DNA from: Enterobacter_D sp963521185
GTDB taxonomy: Bacteria; Pseudomonadota; Gammaproteobacteria; Enterobacterales; Enterobacteriaceae
DNA: 64,000 nucleotides
Assembly (NCBI GenBank): GCA_963521185.1
Contig: CAUQTV010000006.1
Span: 186,001 to 250,000 of the forward strand
Direction of reading: 5' to 3'
The position numbers were made by a program, and so were the translations under genes. The notes under the pieces are model-generated. The model did not search any database. It had not been told where the DNA came from and was given only the letters and a program-made list of their open reading frames with translations. Positions 7,927 to 16,918 of this stretch are shown in pieces (within the stretch, counting starts at the first letter, position 1; the number at the start of each line of letters is the position of its first letter).

Positions 7927-9102
7927 ATGGCGAAAGGTATGCGGGTAAAACTTCAGTACGACGTCAGCATCGATCCGGATACGGGCGCGGAAGTGACTCG
8001 CCTCACCCCTCCGGACGTCACCTGCCATCGTAACTACTTCTACCAGAAGTGTTTTTTCAACGATGGTAGCCATCTGCTGTTCGCCGGTGAATTTGACGGA
8101 CACTGGAACTACTACCTGCTCGACGTCGCCAACGCCGAAGCGGTACAGCTGACCGAAGGCAGCGGTGATAATACCTTTGGCGGATTCCTCTCGCCGGATG
8201 ACACCTCCCTTTACTATGTGAAAAACGATCGCACCCTGCTGGAAGTGAATCTCACCACCCTGGCCGAGCGCGAAGTGTATCGCGTTGCGGATGAGTGGGT
8301 CGGTTACGGCACCTGGGTTGCCAACAGCGATTGCACTAAGCTGGTGGGAATCGAAATCGCCAAAAGCGACTGGACGCCGCTGAACGACTGGAAACTGTTC
8401 CACGACTTCTTCCATAAAGGCCCGCATTGCCGCCTGCTGCGTGTGGATCTGCAAACCGGTGAAAGCGCCGTGATCCACGAAGAGAAAAACTGGCTGGGTC
8501 ACCCGATCTATCGTCCGTTCGACGACAACACCGTCGCCTTCTGCCATGAAGGTCCGCACGACCTGGTGGACGCGCGCATGTGGTTGGTGAACGAAGACGG
8601 CAGCAACGTGCGCAAAGTGAAAGAACATGCGGAAGGCGAAAGCTGCACGCACGAGTTCTGGGTGCCGAACGGCTCCGCGCTGGTGTACGTTTCCTATCTG
8701 AAAGGCGAACAGGGCCGCACGATCTACAGCTTCAACCCGGACACCGGCGTTAACGAAGCTATCATGCCGATACCCGCCTGTTCGCATCTGATGAGTAACT
8801 TCGACGGCACGCTGCTGGTCGGTGACGGCTCCGGTACGCCGGTGGATGTAAAAGACACCAGCGGTTACACCATCGATAACGATCCCTATCTGTACGCTTT
8901 TGATGTGGCGAAGCGCGCGTACTTCCGCGTTGCACGTCACGACACCTCCTGGGCCACCTTCGCGAACAGTCGCCAGGTCACCCACCCGCACCCGTCCTTC
9001 ACGCCGGACGACAGTGCGATTTTGTTTAGCTCCGATAAAGACGGCAAACCCGCGCTTTATATTGCGAAGCTTCCCGAGCAGCGTGAAATGTTGCAAGCAT
9101 GA
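7927..9102 (+). CDS. ogl: Oligogalacturonate lyase Ogl (PL22)
   Basis: Ogl is a cytoplasmic PL22 lyase that splits unsaturated digalacturonate into 5-keto-4-deoxyuronate, the substrate of KduI. The start at 7927 follows AAAAGGAG at the ideal distance, giving 391 aa, close to Dickeya Ogl (388). The frame opens upstream to 7834, but that part lies in the promoter and has no ribosome site. Beta-propeller repeats are visible (FLSPDDTSLYYVKND, FTPDDSAILFSSDKDGK), as are the conserved CHRNYFYQKCFF segment and the His-rich HDFFHKGPH and TCHEF-like parts. It is absent from E. coli K-12, so this strain should use pectin oligomers more fully. Confidence 0.93.
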   Translation: MAKGMRVKLQYDVSIDPDTGAEVTRLTPPDVTCHRNYFYQKCFFNDGSHLLFAGEFDGHWNYYLLDVANAEAVQLTEGSGDNTFGGFLSPDDTSLYYVKNDRTLLEVNLTTLAEREVYRVADEWVGYGTWVANSDCTKLVGIEIAKSDWTPLNDWKLFHDFFHKGPHCRLLRVDLQTGESAVIHEEKNWLGHPIYRPFDDNTVAFCHEGPHDLVDARMWLVNEDGSNVRKVKEHAEGESCTHEFWVPNGSALVYVSYLKGEQGRTIYSFNPDTGVNEAIMPIPACSHLMSNFDGTLLVGDGSGTPVDVKDTSGYTIDNDPYLYAFDVAKRAYFRVARHDTSWATFANSRQVTHPHPSFTPDDSAILFSSDKDGKPALYIAKLPEQREMLQA

Positions 9103-9131
9103 TTTGAGTTAGTGTTTCTGTAACTGGCCTT

Positions 9132-9157
9132 GCCCTCCAAACGGAGGGCCTTTTTTT
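9132..9157 (+). terminator. Terminator after ogl
   Basis: The stem GCCCTCC / GGAGGGC has a 4-nt loop and runs into TTTTTTT, about 30 bp after the ogl stop on the same strand. Confidence 0.88.
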
Positions 9158-9230
9158 ATTTGAAATAAAGAGCGTTCGTCATAATTCGCTTTGCAGGGGC
9201 GTTGGCTCTCCTCGCATATCCGCAAACACG

Positions 9231-9263
9231 AAAAAACCCCGGCTAACGGCTCCGGGGTTTTTC
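9231..9263 (-). terminator. Bidirectional terminator between ogl and the KdgM-type porin
   Basis: AAAAAACCCCGG pairs with CCGGGGTTTTT around a short loop, so each strand has a GC stem followed by T residues. It lies 19 bp beyond the porin stop and mainly ends that transcript. Confidence 0.85.
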
Positions 9264-9281
9264 CATGAGGGTAAGGCGATA

Positions 9282-9962
9282 TTAGAACGAGTAGGCAACG
9301 CCCAGGCGGAAACGGGTCTGGCGTTCGTCGGTGTTTTTCACGCCCACGTTGCCGAGTTCAACATACGGGGACCAGTTTTTATCCCATTTGTAGGCGAGCT
9401 TCGCGTTATATTCGTTAGAGTAGGTTTTGCCATTTTCACGCACAACGTCTTCGGTGCTCTTCGCGTAAACATAGTTCAGCTCGGTGCGCCAGTCGCCCAT
9501 TGCCCAGCCCACCCACGCATCGAATTTATTCACTTTGTTATCGACGGTGTTGGAATCCGGGTTACGGGTATATTCGTAACGGTAGCGGCCTGCGACATAG
9601 AAGCCGCTATCGAAGGAGTACTGCGCATGCAGGTACGGTTTATAAATGGAGTTGGTGTCTTTACTCTCGATATTAAAGCCTGGCGTCAACGCGAAGTTGT
9701 CGGTCGCTTTCCAGCGCCAGTTAATAGACTCTTCATGACCGTTGCCGACGATTTCGGTTAACGGCTTATCCGCGTCATCACCGCCGGATTTCCATTTTGC
9801 TTCAACGCCAAAACCTACGCCATTGTCGAAACGGTGAGAAACCGCCACGCGATCGGCGTTGCTGCCGCTGTCGATGTATTCGTGACGCAGGTCAACGGTA
9901 ACCGCCTGAGAGGCGAATGAAGCAGTAATGAGAGACGCGAGTACAAGAGATCTTTTAAACAT
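9282..9962 (-). CDS. kdgM: Oligogalacturonate-specific porin, KdgM family
   Basis: This small outer-membrane beta-barrel (226 aa) would admit oligogalacturonides into the periplasm for the Tog importer. The N-terminus MFKRSLVLASLITASFASQA is a signal peptide. The mature chain begins VTVDLRHEYID, the KdgM/OmpL hallmark, and consists of alternating amphipathic strands ending in the barrel C-terminus RLGVAYSF with terminal Phe. Length and sequence fit KdgM. A KdgR-like box lies about 20-35 bp upstream of the start. It completes a chain of porin, ABC importer, Ogl, KduI and KduD in 10 kb. KdgN or a paralogue is the alternative name. Confidence 0.88.
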   Translation of the reverse strand: MFKRSLVLASLITASFASQAVTVDLRHEYIDSGSNADRVAVSHRFDNGVGFGVEAKWKSGGDDADKPLTEIVGNGHEESINWRWKATDNFALTPGFNIESKDTNSIYKPYLHAQYSFDSGFYVAGRYRYEYTRNPDSNTVDNKVNKFDAWVGWAMGDWRTELNYVYAKSTEDVVRENGKTYSNEYNAKLAYKWDKNWSPYVELGNVGVKNTDERQTRFRLGVAYSF

Positions 9963-9977
9963 AACAAAACCCTCAAA

Positions 9978-9998
9978 ATAGTAAAATAACGTTCCGTT
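9978..9998 (-). promoter_or_regulatory. KdgR-like operator before kdgM
   Basis: On the minus strand the site reads GGAACGTTATTTTACT, two or three mismatches from the kduI box (GAAACGTTGTTTTATT). It is positioned to block the porin promoter. This is weaker than the other two boxes. Confidence 0.5.
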
Positions 9999-10420
9999 TT
10001 TATGGAATTCTATTTTATTTATTCTGTAACTTTGTTTTAGTGATCAAGATCGTACTTATTAAGTCTAAAGAATTCGGTAGTTGAGGACGTGATAAATATC
10101 AATAAAAAACCCGCAACCCCCCACTAAAAAAGGATCGAGATCACAAATAAATAGCGATTAACATGTTAGTTACAACTATTGCAGGCCATAAAAATTCTTT
10201 CAAATCTAAGATCTTATAGGATTAGCGCCCATATAATAACAGCCGTTATTTTATGAAAAGCACATAATGCAAAAGTGGTTTAATTAATATTCGGCGGGCA
10301 ATAGAATTGAATTTTGGTTAAAGACATATAGCCAGAAATGAGGATGAAGTGAGATTTAGCTTAATTCGCAATTATAAATATCTTTGCATTCCGGCGAAAA
10401 GTTGGAAACCATCGCCAGGA
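9999..10420. other. AT-rich intergenic region upstream of kdgM
   Basis: No gene is supported here. The region is strongly AT-rich and is the long regulatory region of the porin gene. It contains TCACA at 10141-10145, a perfect half of a CRP site (the other half, AAGGA, is poor), which would fit the known CRP dependence of kdgM genes. A 181-aa plus-strand frame from 10349 is the antisense shadow of yqeF. Confidence 0.5.
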
Positions 10421-10447
10421 CGCCCGGCGGCGCAAGCTTGCCGGGCG
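10421..10447 (-). repeat. REP-like palindrome after yqeF
   Basis: CGCCCGGC pairs with GCCGGGCG around an 11-nt centre, 6 bp beyond the yqeF stop. There is no T-run, so it resembles a REP unit or an mRNA-stabilising hairpin rather than an intrinsic terminator. Confidence 0.65.
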
Positions 10448-10453
10448 TACAAC

Positions 10454-11635
10454 TCAGTCGCGCTCTATCGCCAGCGCCACGCCTTGCCCGCCGCCGATGC
10501 ACAGTGTCGCCAGGCCTTTGCGCGCCCGGCGCTTAACCATCTCATGCACCAGCGACACCAGAATACGGCAGCCGGACGCGCCAATGGGATGCCCGAGCGC
10601 AATCGCCCCGCCGTTGACGTTAACCCGGCGCTCATCCCACTCCAGAATCTTGCCCACCGACAGCGCCTGTGCGGCAAACGCCTCGTTGGCTTCAATCAGA
10701 TCCACCTCTTCGAGTTGCCAGCCCGCCCGCTCCAGACAGCGCCTAGTGGCATACACCGGGGCGATGCCCATCAGCGCCGGATCAACGCCGACGCTGGCAA
10801 ACGCGCGGATGCGTGCGAGGATCGGCAAATCCAGCTCCAGCGCTTTGCTTTCGCTCATCATCATTACCGCCGCCGCACCATCATTGATCGATGACGCATT
10901 GCCTGCGGTCACGGAGCCGCTGAGATCAAACGATGGCATAAGCATCGCCAGCCCTTCCGCGCTGGCATCGGTTCGCGGCTGCTCATCGCATTCCACCAGC
11001 GAGGAGACGCCGTCGGGACGCGTTACCCGCACCGGCACAATTTCGTCGCGAAAGCGTCCGGCATCAATGGCCGCGCGGGCTTTTTGCTGCGATCGCAGGG
11101 CGTAATCGTCCTGACGCTCGCGGCTGATGCCATACTCCCGCGCCAGATTCTCCGCCGTCACGCCCATATGGTAATCGTTAAACGCATCCCACAGCCCGTC
11201 GTGCACCAGGCTGTCGATAAGCTGACTGTTGCCAAGCTGCGCACCGGTGCGGCTGTCGGTCAGCACGTGCGGCGCACGGCTCATATTCTCCTGCCCACCG
11301 GCGATCACCACGTCCGCTTCGCCGCACTGGATCGCCTGCGTCGCCAGATGCAGCGCCTTCAGCCCCGATCCGCACACGTCATTAATGGTGATTGCCGACA
11401 CCGAATTGGGTAAGCCGCCTTTGATCGCCGTCTGACGCGCAGGGTTCTGCCCGGCCCCGGCGGTCAGCACCTGGCCCAAAATCACTTCATCAATGTGCTG
11501 CGGCAGCACGCCGCTGCGTTCAATCAGCGCTTTCACCACCAGGCTGCCGAGTTCCACCGCAGAATGGCGAGACAACGCGCCCTGAAAACAGCCGATAGGC
11601 GTGCGAACCGCGCCCACAATCACGACATCTTTCAT
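10454..11635 (-). CDS. yqeF: Acetyl-CoA C-acetyltransferase YqeF
   Basis: This biosynthetic-type thiolase (393 aa) condenses or cleaves acetoacetyl-CoA in the cytoplasm. All three catalytic elements are present: Cys88 in NDVCGSGLKA, the His of NGGAIALGHPIGASG and the second Cys of LCIGGGQG. Length and neighbourhood (araE, kduD, kduI, yqeF) match E. coli yqeF. It stands alone between the porin gene and the MetQ-like gene and ends at a REP-like palindrome. It is the last gene of the conserved left flank; what follows differs from E. coli. Confidence 0.93.
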   Translation of the reverse strand: MKDVVIVGAVRTPIGCFQGALSRHSAVELGSLVVKALIERSGVLPQHIDEVILGQVLTAGAGQNPARQTAIKGGLPNSVSAITINDVCGSGLKALHLATQAIQCGEADVVIAGGQENMSRAPHVLTDSRTGAQLGNSQLIDSLVHDGLWDAFNDYHMGVTAENLAREYGISRERQDDYALRSQQKARAAIDAGRFRDEIVPVRVTRPDGVSSLVECDEQPRTDASAEGLAMLMPSFDLSGSVTAGNASSINDGAAAVMMMSESKALELDLPILARIRAFASVGVDPALMGIAPVYATRRCLERAGWQLEEVDLIEANEAFAAQALSVGKILEWDERRVNVNGGAIALGHPIGASGCRILVSLVHEMVKRRARKGLATLCIGGGQGVALAIERD

Positions 11636-11753
11636 CTCTACCTCTGCTCAGATCGACCAGGCAATAGTAGAGTATTGTTATGGATTATTTTCTTAATTGT
11701 TTAAAATTGGTGAGTGTTATCACAGAGGATTTTCATAGGGCGGGAGAAGGGAA

Positions 11754-11779
11754 AACGCGGCAGCATCGGCTACCGCGTT
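11754..11779 (-). terminator. Terminator of the MetQ-like operon
   Basis: On the minus strand AACGCGG pairs with CCGCGTT across an imperfect inner stem and is followed by TTTTCCC, about 12 bp beyond the binding-protein stop. Confidence 0.65.
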
Positions 11780-11790
11780 AAAGGGGAATA

Positions 11791-12603
11791 TTAGTTGTTA
11801 ACCGGGATCACAGCACCTTTGTATTTGGTGCGGATCCACTCCTGAATTTCTTTGGAGTGCAGCACGCTCACCAGCGCCACGATATCTTTTTTCTTCTCGT
11901 CGCCACGGTGCACGGTCACGATGTTGGCGTAAGGATTGTTCTCACCGCTTTCGACGGCAATCGGATCTTTAACCGGGTTCAGGCCCGCGTCGATGGCGTA
12001 GTTGGCGTTGATCACCACAGCGTCACCTTCGTCGTTGTTATACATCTGCGGCAGCAGAGACGCTTCTACGTTCGGCAGGAACTGCAATTTTTTCGGGTTC
12101 TCAACGATGTCGCTGATGCGCGCGGTCACTTTATCAATGCCCGGCTTCAGTTTGATCACGCCCTCTTTCTCGAAGATGGACAGAATACGGCCTTCTTCAG
12201 ACACCGCATCACGCATGATGATTTTGCCACCCTGCGGCAGGTCTTTCAGCGATTTGTACTTTTTAGAGTAGATACCGATTGGCTCGATGTGGATCGCACC
12301 AGCGCTGACGAAATCGTAATCTTTCTCACCGGCGTGATCTTTCAGCACGCTGTTCAGGTACGGAATGTGCTGGAAGTAGTTGGCGTCGATTTCACGACCG
12401 GCCAGCGCGGTGTTCGGCAGAATGTAATCCTGGAACGGTTTGATCTCCAGATCGATACCCTGTTTTGCCAGAATCGGTTTTGCCTGCTCAAGGATTTCAG
12501 CGTGCGGCACGTTAGAGGCCCCCACGGTCAGGGTATCCGCCCAGGAGGCGAAGCTCAGGGCGCTGAGGGTGGCTGCGGCAATCAGTGTCAGTGTCTTTTT
12601 CAT
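11791..12603 (-). CDS. MetQ/NlpA-family periplasmic substrate-binding protein
   Basis: This 270-aa protein is the binding subunit of a methionine-uptake-type (MUT) ABC importer. The start MKKTLT (12603) follows GGAAA and opens a signal peptide ending SFASWA; five upstream codons (METNI) are possible. Family marks are VGASNVPHAEILE, NYFQHIPYLNSV and DIVENPKKLQFLPNVEASLLP. Unlike E. coli MetQ there is no lipobox Cys after the signal peptide, so the protein should be free in the periplasm. It is the last gene of the operon ATPase, permease, binding protein. The divergent CBS-CGL gene suggests a sulfur amino acid or derivative as substrate; this is inference. Confidence 0.88.
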   Translation of the reverse strand: MKKTLTLIAAATLSALSFASWADTLTVGASNVPHAEILEQAKPILAKQGIDLEIKPFQDYILPNTALAGREIDANYFQHIPYLNSVLKDHAGEKDYDFVSAGAIHIEPIGIYSKKYKSLKDLPQGGKIIMRDAVSEEGRILSIFEKEGVIKLKPGIDKVTARISDIVENPKKLQFLPNVEASLLPQMYNNDEGDAVVINANYAIDAGLNPVKDPIAVESGENNPYANIVTVHRGDEKKKDIVALVSVLHSKEIQEWIRTKYKGAVIPVNN

Positions 12604-12631
12604 GATGTTGGTTTCCAAATAATTGTTATGG

Positions 12632-13300
12632 TTAACGTTTATCTAACAGAGAAGTAATCACATCGCCGCAAAACTGAATGATGAAGACGATGATAAGAAT
12701 GGTCACCGTCGCCACCAGCGTGACGTCGCCGTGGTTACGCTGGAATCCTTCCAGATATGCAAGATTTCCTAAGCCGCCCGCGCCGATAACACCGGCCATG
12801 GCGCTGTAGCTCACCAGCGCAATCAGCGTCACGGTAATACCGGACACCAGCGCAGGTGAGGATTCAGGGATCAACACCCGAAACACCAGCGTGCTGAGAC
12901 GTGCGCCCATTGAGCGCGTTGCTTCAATCACGCCTTTATCCACTTCACGCAGCGCAATCTCGACCAGACGCGCATAAAACGGCGCAGCGCCGACGATCAG
13001 TGCGGGCAGTGCCGCATTCGCGCCGAGGATGGTGCCGACAATCGTTTTGGTAAAGGGGATCAGCAGGACAATCAAAATAATGAACGGGATCGAGCGGAAC
13101 ACGTTCACCACAATCGAAATCACGCTGTAGAGCGGTTTGTTCTGGAACAAGCCGCCGCGCGCGGTGAGAAACAGCGCCAGGCCCAGCAAAATCCCGAGCA
13201 CAAAGGTTGCCACGCCGGAGAGCGCCGTCATGTACAGGGTTTCCTGCGTCGCCGCCCACAGTTGGTCCCACTTCAGATGCGGCAGTAATGTCTCAGCCAT
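12632..13300 (-). CDS. MetI-family ABC transporter permease
   Basis: This 222-aa inner-membrane permease has about five transmembrane segments and the EAA-type loop contacting the ATPase (VIEATRSMGARLSTLVFRVL). Other family features are VVNVFRSIPFIIL and the glycine-rich AMAGVIGAGGLGNLA. The start overlaps the end of the ATPase gene by 8 bp, and the binding-protein gene follows 28 bp downstream, so all three subunits come from one mRNA. E. coli MetI is 217 aa. The match is to the family, and because the cluster is separate from the usual metNIQ locus it is treated as a paralogous system. Confidence 0.9.
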   Translation of the reverse strand: MAETLLPHLKWDQLWAATQETLYMTALSGVATFVLGILLGLALFLTARGGLFQNKPLYSVISIVVNVFRSIPFIILIVLLIPFTKTIVGTILGANAALPALIVGAAPFYARLVEIALREVDKGVIEATRSMGARLSTLVFRVLIPESSPALVSGITVTLIALVSYSAMAGVIGAGGLGNLAYLEGFQRNHGDVTLVATVTILIIVFIIQFCGDVITSLLDKR

Positions 13301-14315
13301 GGGTAATCACCTCGCCTTCAATATCGCTGTTGTGCAAATCTGCGAGGATATTGTTCAGTTGTTCAGGGTTTGCCACCACGTGGACCCACAGTTGTCCAAA
13401 CACGCCGTGAGCGGTCTGGGTCATTTTGCCGTGCAGAATATTGAACGGCAGGCCATAGCGCAGTGTCAGTTCACCGACAATCGGCTGATGCGTGCTGTGC
13501 CCGGTAAAGGTCAGCTTGATCACGCTGCCGCCCAGATCGTTGGCAAGCTCGGGGTTAAACGCGTCCTCTTCCGTGTACTGGCTGACCTGGCGCACAAACT
13601 GGCGGGTGATCGGCTGCTGCGGATGGGTAAACACGCTCAGCACATCGCCCTCTTCCACCACTTTGCCGTTTTCCATCACCGCCACGCGGTCGCAGATTTT
13701 ACGCACCACGTGCATTTCGTGGGTGATCAGCACAATGGTCAGTTTGAAGCGACGGTTAATGTCGAGCAGCAGATCCAGAATCTGATCGGTGGTTTGTGGA
13801 TCCAGCGCCGAGGTGGCTTCATCGCACAGCAGCACGTCAGGGTTATTCGCCAGCGCACGGGCAATACCCACCCGCTGTTTCTGCCCGCCGCTCAGCTGCG
13901 ACGGATACGCGTTCTCGCGGCCCGTCAGGCCCACCAGCTCAACCAGTTCCGCCACGCGTGCGGCAATGCTGGCTTTTGACGCACCGGCTATCTGCATAGA
14001 AAACGCGATGTTCTCGCTTACCGTGCGCGACCACAGCAAATTAAAGTGCTGGAACACCATGCTGATTTTTAACCGCGCCTGGCGCAGCGCTTCACCGCTG
14101 GCGGCCGAAATGTCCTGGCCGTTAATGGTCACGCTTCCGGCGGTCGGCTTTTCCAGGCCGTTAAGCAGGCGGATCAGCGTGCTTTTCCCTGCGCCGCTGT
14201 AACCGATAATGCCGTAAATTTGCCCCTGTTCAACCGCCAGGTTCACGCTATCCACGGCGGTAATAGGCACCTTGCCGTGGTCAAAAATCTTCGAAATATT
14301 CTTAAGGACAATCAT
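13293..14315 (-). CDS. MetN-family ABC transporter ATP-binding protein with NIL domain
   Basis: This 340-aa cytoplasmic ATPase belongs to the methionine/D-methionine importer family. Motifs are Walker A GYSGAGKST near 37-45, Q-loop MVFQHFNLL, signature LSGGQKQRVGIARAL, Walker B VLLCDEATSALD and the switch His ITHEMHVV. Residues about 260-335 form the NIL domain (FTGHSTHQPIVGELTLRYGL and after), which in MetN binds methionine and inhibits transport, so feedback by a sulfur amino acid is likely. The first gene of its operon, it diverges from the CBS-CGL gene across a 422-bp intergenic region. Confidence 0.9.
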   Translation of the reverse strand: MIVLKNISKIFDHGKVPITAVDSVNLAVEQGQIYGIIGYSGAGKSTLIRLLNGLEKPTAGSVTINGQDISAASGEALRQARLKISMVFQHFNLLWSRTVSENIAFSMQIAGASKASIAARVAELVELVGLTGRENAYPSQLSGGQKQRVGIARALANNPDVLLCDEATSALDPQTTDQILDLLLDINRRFKLTIVLITHEMHVVRKICDRVAVMENGKVVEEGDVLSVFTHPQQPITRQFVRQVSQYTEEDAFNPELANDLGGSVIKLTFTGHSTHQPIVGELTLRYGLPFNILHGKMTQTAHGVFGQLWVHVVANPEQLNNILADLHNSDIEGEVITHG

Positions 14316-14737
14316 GTCGTTGTTCTGTCCGTCGTGGCGGTTTAGCAGTATGGATGTCTGAACGGATGATAATCAGGCCTTACACGCTTTGAAATGACGA
14401 AAATGGAATGAGTTATAACCTTTAGTGCTATGCCGTATGACGGGCCGTGCCAGGCATAAAGGATAAATTCGTGATTGGTTAGCGAAAAAGCGCATTTGGA
14501 AGCCCGGCGGCACAGGCAGGCGGGAACAGCATGATAGAGCATCCCATTGATCCCATTACCAAAACAGGAAAAGCGTGTAGACGTCGACACTTCCAGCCGA
14601 CTCGACGGCTTGCCGTCCCGATGTCCAAACAGGACGTCATATATCTTTTCGTTCTAAACCGCAGAGAATGATTCTTTAAACGCCCCATTTCGCAGCCCTA
14701 TCATTTTGATATCGCGTTTATTTTCAGGTGAATCAAA
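14316..14737. other. Divergent regulatory region between the MetN-like and CBS-CGL genes
   Basis: No gene is supported. The region must contain both divergent promoters. AGACGTCG at 14579-14586 equals seven of eight bases of a MetJ box but is followed by a poor second box (ACACTTCC), and a GGACGTCA lies further on near 14630, so MetJ control is possible but unproven. The frames seen here on the minus strand lack a ribosome site and family features. Confidence 0.4.
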
Positions 14738-16918
14738 ATGTCCGTTTTCCATTCCGTAACCGAATTAATCGGTCAAACGCCGCTGTTGCAGCTGCATAAG
14801 CTGAATACCGGCCCGTGCGCCCTTTTTTTAAAACTGGAGAATCAAAACCCCGGCGGATCGATTAAAGACCGCGTGGCGCTCTCAATGGTGAACGAGGCCG
14901 AACGCAAAGGGCTGCTGCAACCGGGCGGCACCATTATTGAGGCCACCGCGGGGAATACCGGCCTGGGACTGGCGCTGATTGCCGCGCAAAAGGGCTATAA
15001 ACTCATTCTGGTGGTGCCCGACAAAATGAGCCGCGAGAAGATTGCCCACCTGCGCGCGCTGGGCACCAAAATCATTCTTACCCGCTCAGACGTCACCAAA
15101 GGCCACCCGGCCTATTACCAGGATTACGCCCGCCGCCTGGCGGATGAAACGCCGGACGCGTATTACATCGATCAGTTCAATAACGAGGCCAATCCGCTGG
15201 CACACTTCACCACCACCGCCCCGGAAATTTTCGACCAGCTGGACGGCAAGATCGACGCCGTGGTGGTGGGCGTCGGCTCCGGCGGCACGCTGGGTGGTTT
15301 GCAGGCGTGGTTTGCCGAACACTCGCCGCACACCGAGTTTGTGTTAGCCGATCCTGTGGGGTCCATCCTTGCCGATCGGGTGGAAACCGGGCGCTACGGC
15401 GACGCTGGCAGCTGGCTGGTCGAAGGCATCGGTGAAGATTTTATTCCGCCCCTCGCGCACATTGATGGCGTGAAGCAGGCGTACCGCATCACTGACGCCG
15501 ACGCCTTTGCCACCGCGCGCGAGCTCCTGCAAACCGAAGGCGTACTGGCAGGCTCCTCCACCGGCACGCTGCTTACCGCCGCGCTGCGCTACTGCCAGGC
15601 GCAGACCACGCCGAAGCGCGTCGTCACCTTCGCTTGCGACAGCGGCAACAAATACCTGTCGAAAATGTTTAATGACGACTGGATGCGCGAGCAGGGGCTG
15701 ATCGCCCTGCCTCACGATGCAGACGCCAGCGCCACCATTTCGAACAATTCCGTCTTGAAGAACAAGGATAACAACATGAAAACACTGAACACATTAAGCG
15801 TGCACAGCGGTGCGTTTAACGATCAGCACGGCGCGGTGATGCCGCCGATTTACGCCACCTCCACCTTTGCGCAGCCTGCACCGGGTCAGCACAGCGGTTA
15901 TGAATACTCCCGCAGCGGCAACCCGACTCGCCACGCGCTGGAAACCGCCATCGCCGAACTGGAAGGCGGCACGCGCGGCTACGCGTTTGCCTCGGGCCTT
16001 GCCGCCATCTCCACCGTGCTGGAACTGCTGGATAAAGACAGCCACATCGTCGCCATTGATGATGTTTACGGCGGCACATACCGTTTGATTGAAAACGTGC
16101 GTCGCCGCAGCACGGGCTTACAGGTGAGCTGGGTGAAACCGGACGATCTGCGCGGGCTGGAAGCGGCTATTCGCCCGGACACGCGGATGATCTGGGTTGA
16201 AACGCCCACCAACCCGCTGCTAAAGCTGGCGGATCTGGCGGCCATTGCCGATATCGCTAAGCGCCACAATGTGATTAGCGTCGCCGACAACACCTTCGCC
16301 TCGCCGCTGATCCACCGCCCGCTCGATTTCGGGTTTGATATTGTGGTGCACTCCGCCACCAAATACCTCAACGGTCACTCCGACGTGGTCGCCGGGCTGG
16401 CGGTGGTCAGCAATAACGCCGGGCTTGCGGAGAAACTCGGCTATCTGCAAAACGCCGTCGGCGGCGTGCTTGATCCGTTCAGCAGCTTCTTAACCCTGCG
16501 CGGCATTCGCACGCTGGCCCTGCGCATTGAGCGCCACAGCAGCAACGCCCTGCGCCTCGCCACCTGGCTTGAGCAGCAGCCGCAGATCGAAAAGGTCTGG
16601 TTCCCGTGGCTGGAGTCGCACCCGCAGTATCGGCTGGCGCGCCAGCAAATGGCGCAGCCCGGCGGGATGATTTCGATAGTGGTCAAAGGTGATGAAAACC
16701 GCGCCGCAGAGGTGATTAGCAAGCTAAAGCTGTTCACGCTGGCGGAAAGCCTCGGCGGCGTCGAAAGTCTGGTCAGCCAGCCGTTTAGCATGACCCACGC
16801 CTCGATTCCTCTGGCGCAGCGTCTGGAGAACGGCATTACGCCACAGCTTATCCGCCTGTCGGTGGGCATTGAAGACGAAGACGATCTGCTGGCGGATTTG
16901 CAGCAGGCGCTGGCGTAA
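14738..16918 (+). CDS. Cystathionine beta-synthase / cystathionine gamma-lyase fusion
   Basis: One 726-codon frame joins two PLP enzymes of reverse transsulfuration, which converts homocysteine plus serine to cysteine. Residues 1-325 are a cystathionine beta-synthase/O-acetylserine sulfhydrylase (Lys43 in GGSIKDRV; GVGSGGT phosphate loop). Residues 347-726 are a complete 380-aa cystathionine gamma-lyase (Lys542 in HSATKYLNGHSD; ETPTNPLLK). A polar linker (SNNSVLKNKDNN) joins them. Codon 347 is ATG (15776) with AAGGA at 15764-15768, so the second enzyme keeps its own ribosome site and could also be made alone. The two are usually separate mccA/mccB-like genes. A C instead of T at 15763 would restore a TAA stop just before that site. 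Confidence 0.88.
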   Translation: MSVFHSVTELIGQTPLLQLHKLNTGPCALFLKLENQNPGGSIKDRVALSMVNEAERKGLLQPGGTIIEATAGNTGLGLALIAAQKGYKLILVVPDKMSREKIAHLRALGTKIILTRSDVTKGHPAYYQDYARRLADETPDAYYIDQFNNEANPLAHFTTTAPEIFDQLDGKIDAVVVGVGSGGTLGGLQAWFAEHSPHTEFVLADPVGSILADRVETGRYGDAGSWLVEGIGEDFIPPLAHIDGVKQAYRITDADAFATARELLQTEGVLAGSSTGTLLTAALRYCQAQTTPKRVVTFACDSGNKYLSKMFNDDWMREQGLIALPHDADASATISNNSVLKNKDNNMKTLNTLSVHSGAFNDQHGAVMPPIYATSTFAQPAPGQHSGYEYSRSGNPTRHALETAIAELEGGTRGYAFASGLAAISTVLELLDKDSHIVAIDDVYGGTYRLIENVRRRSTGLQVSWVKPDDLRGLEAAIRPDTRMIWVETPTNPLLKLADLAAIADIAKRHNVISVADNTFASPLIHRPLDFGFDIVVHSATKYLNGHSDVVAGLAVVSNNAGLAEKLGYLQNAVGGVLDPFSSFLTLRGIRTLALRIERHSSNALRLATWLEQQPQIEKVWFPWLESHPQYRLARQQMAQPGGMISIVVKGDENRAAEVISKLKLFTLAESLGGVESLVSQPFSMTHASIPLAQRLENGITPQLIRLSVGIEDEDDLLADLQQALA

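Noticed and set aside
14579..14594. Possible MetJ operator
   Set aside because: Only the first 8-mer is good (AGACGTCG); the adjacent box matches poorly, and MetJ needs at least two tandem boxes, so it is not called as a site.
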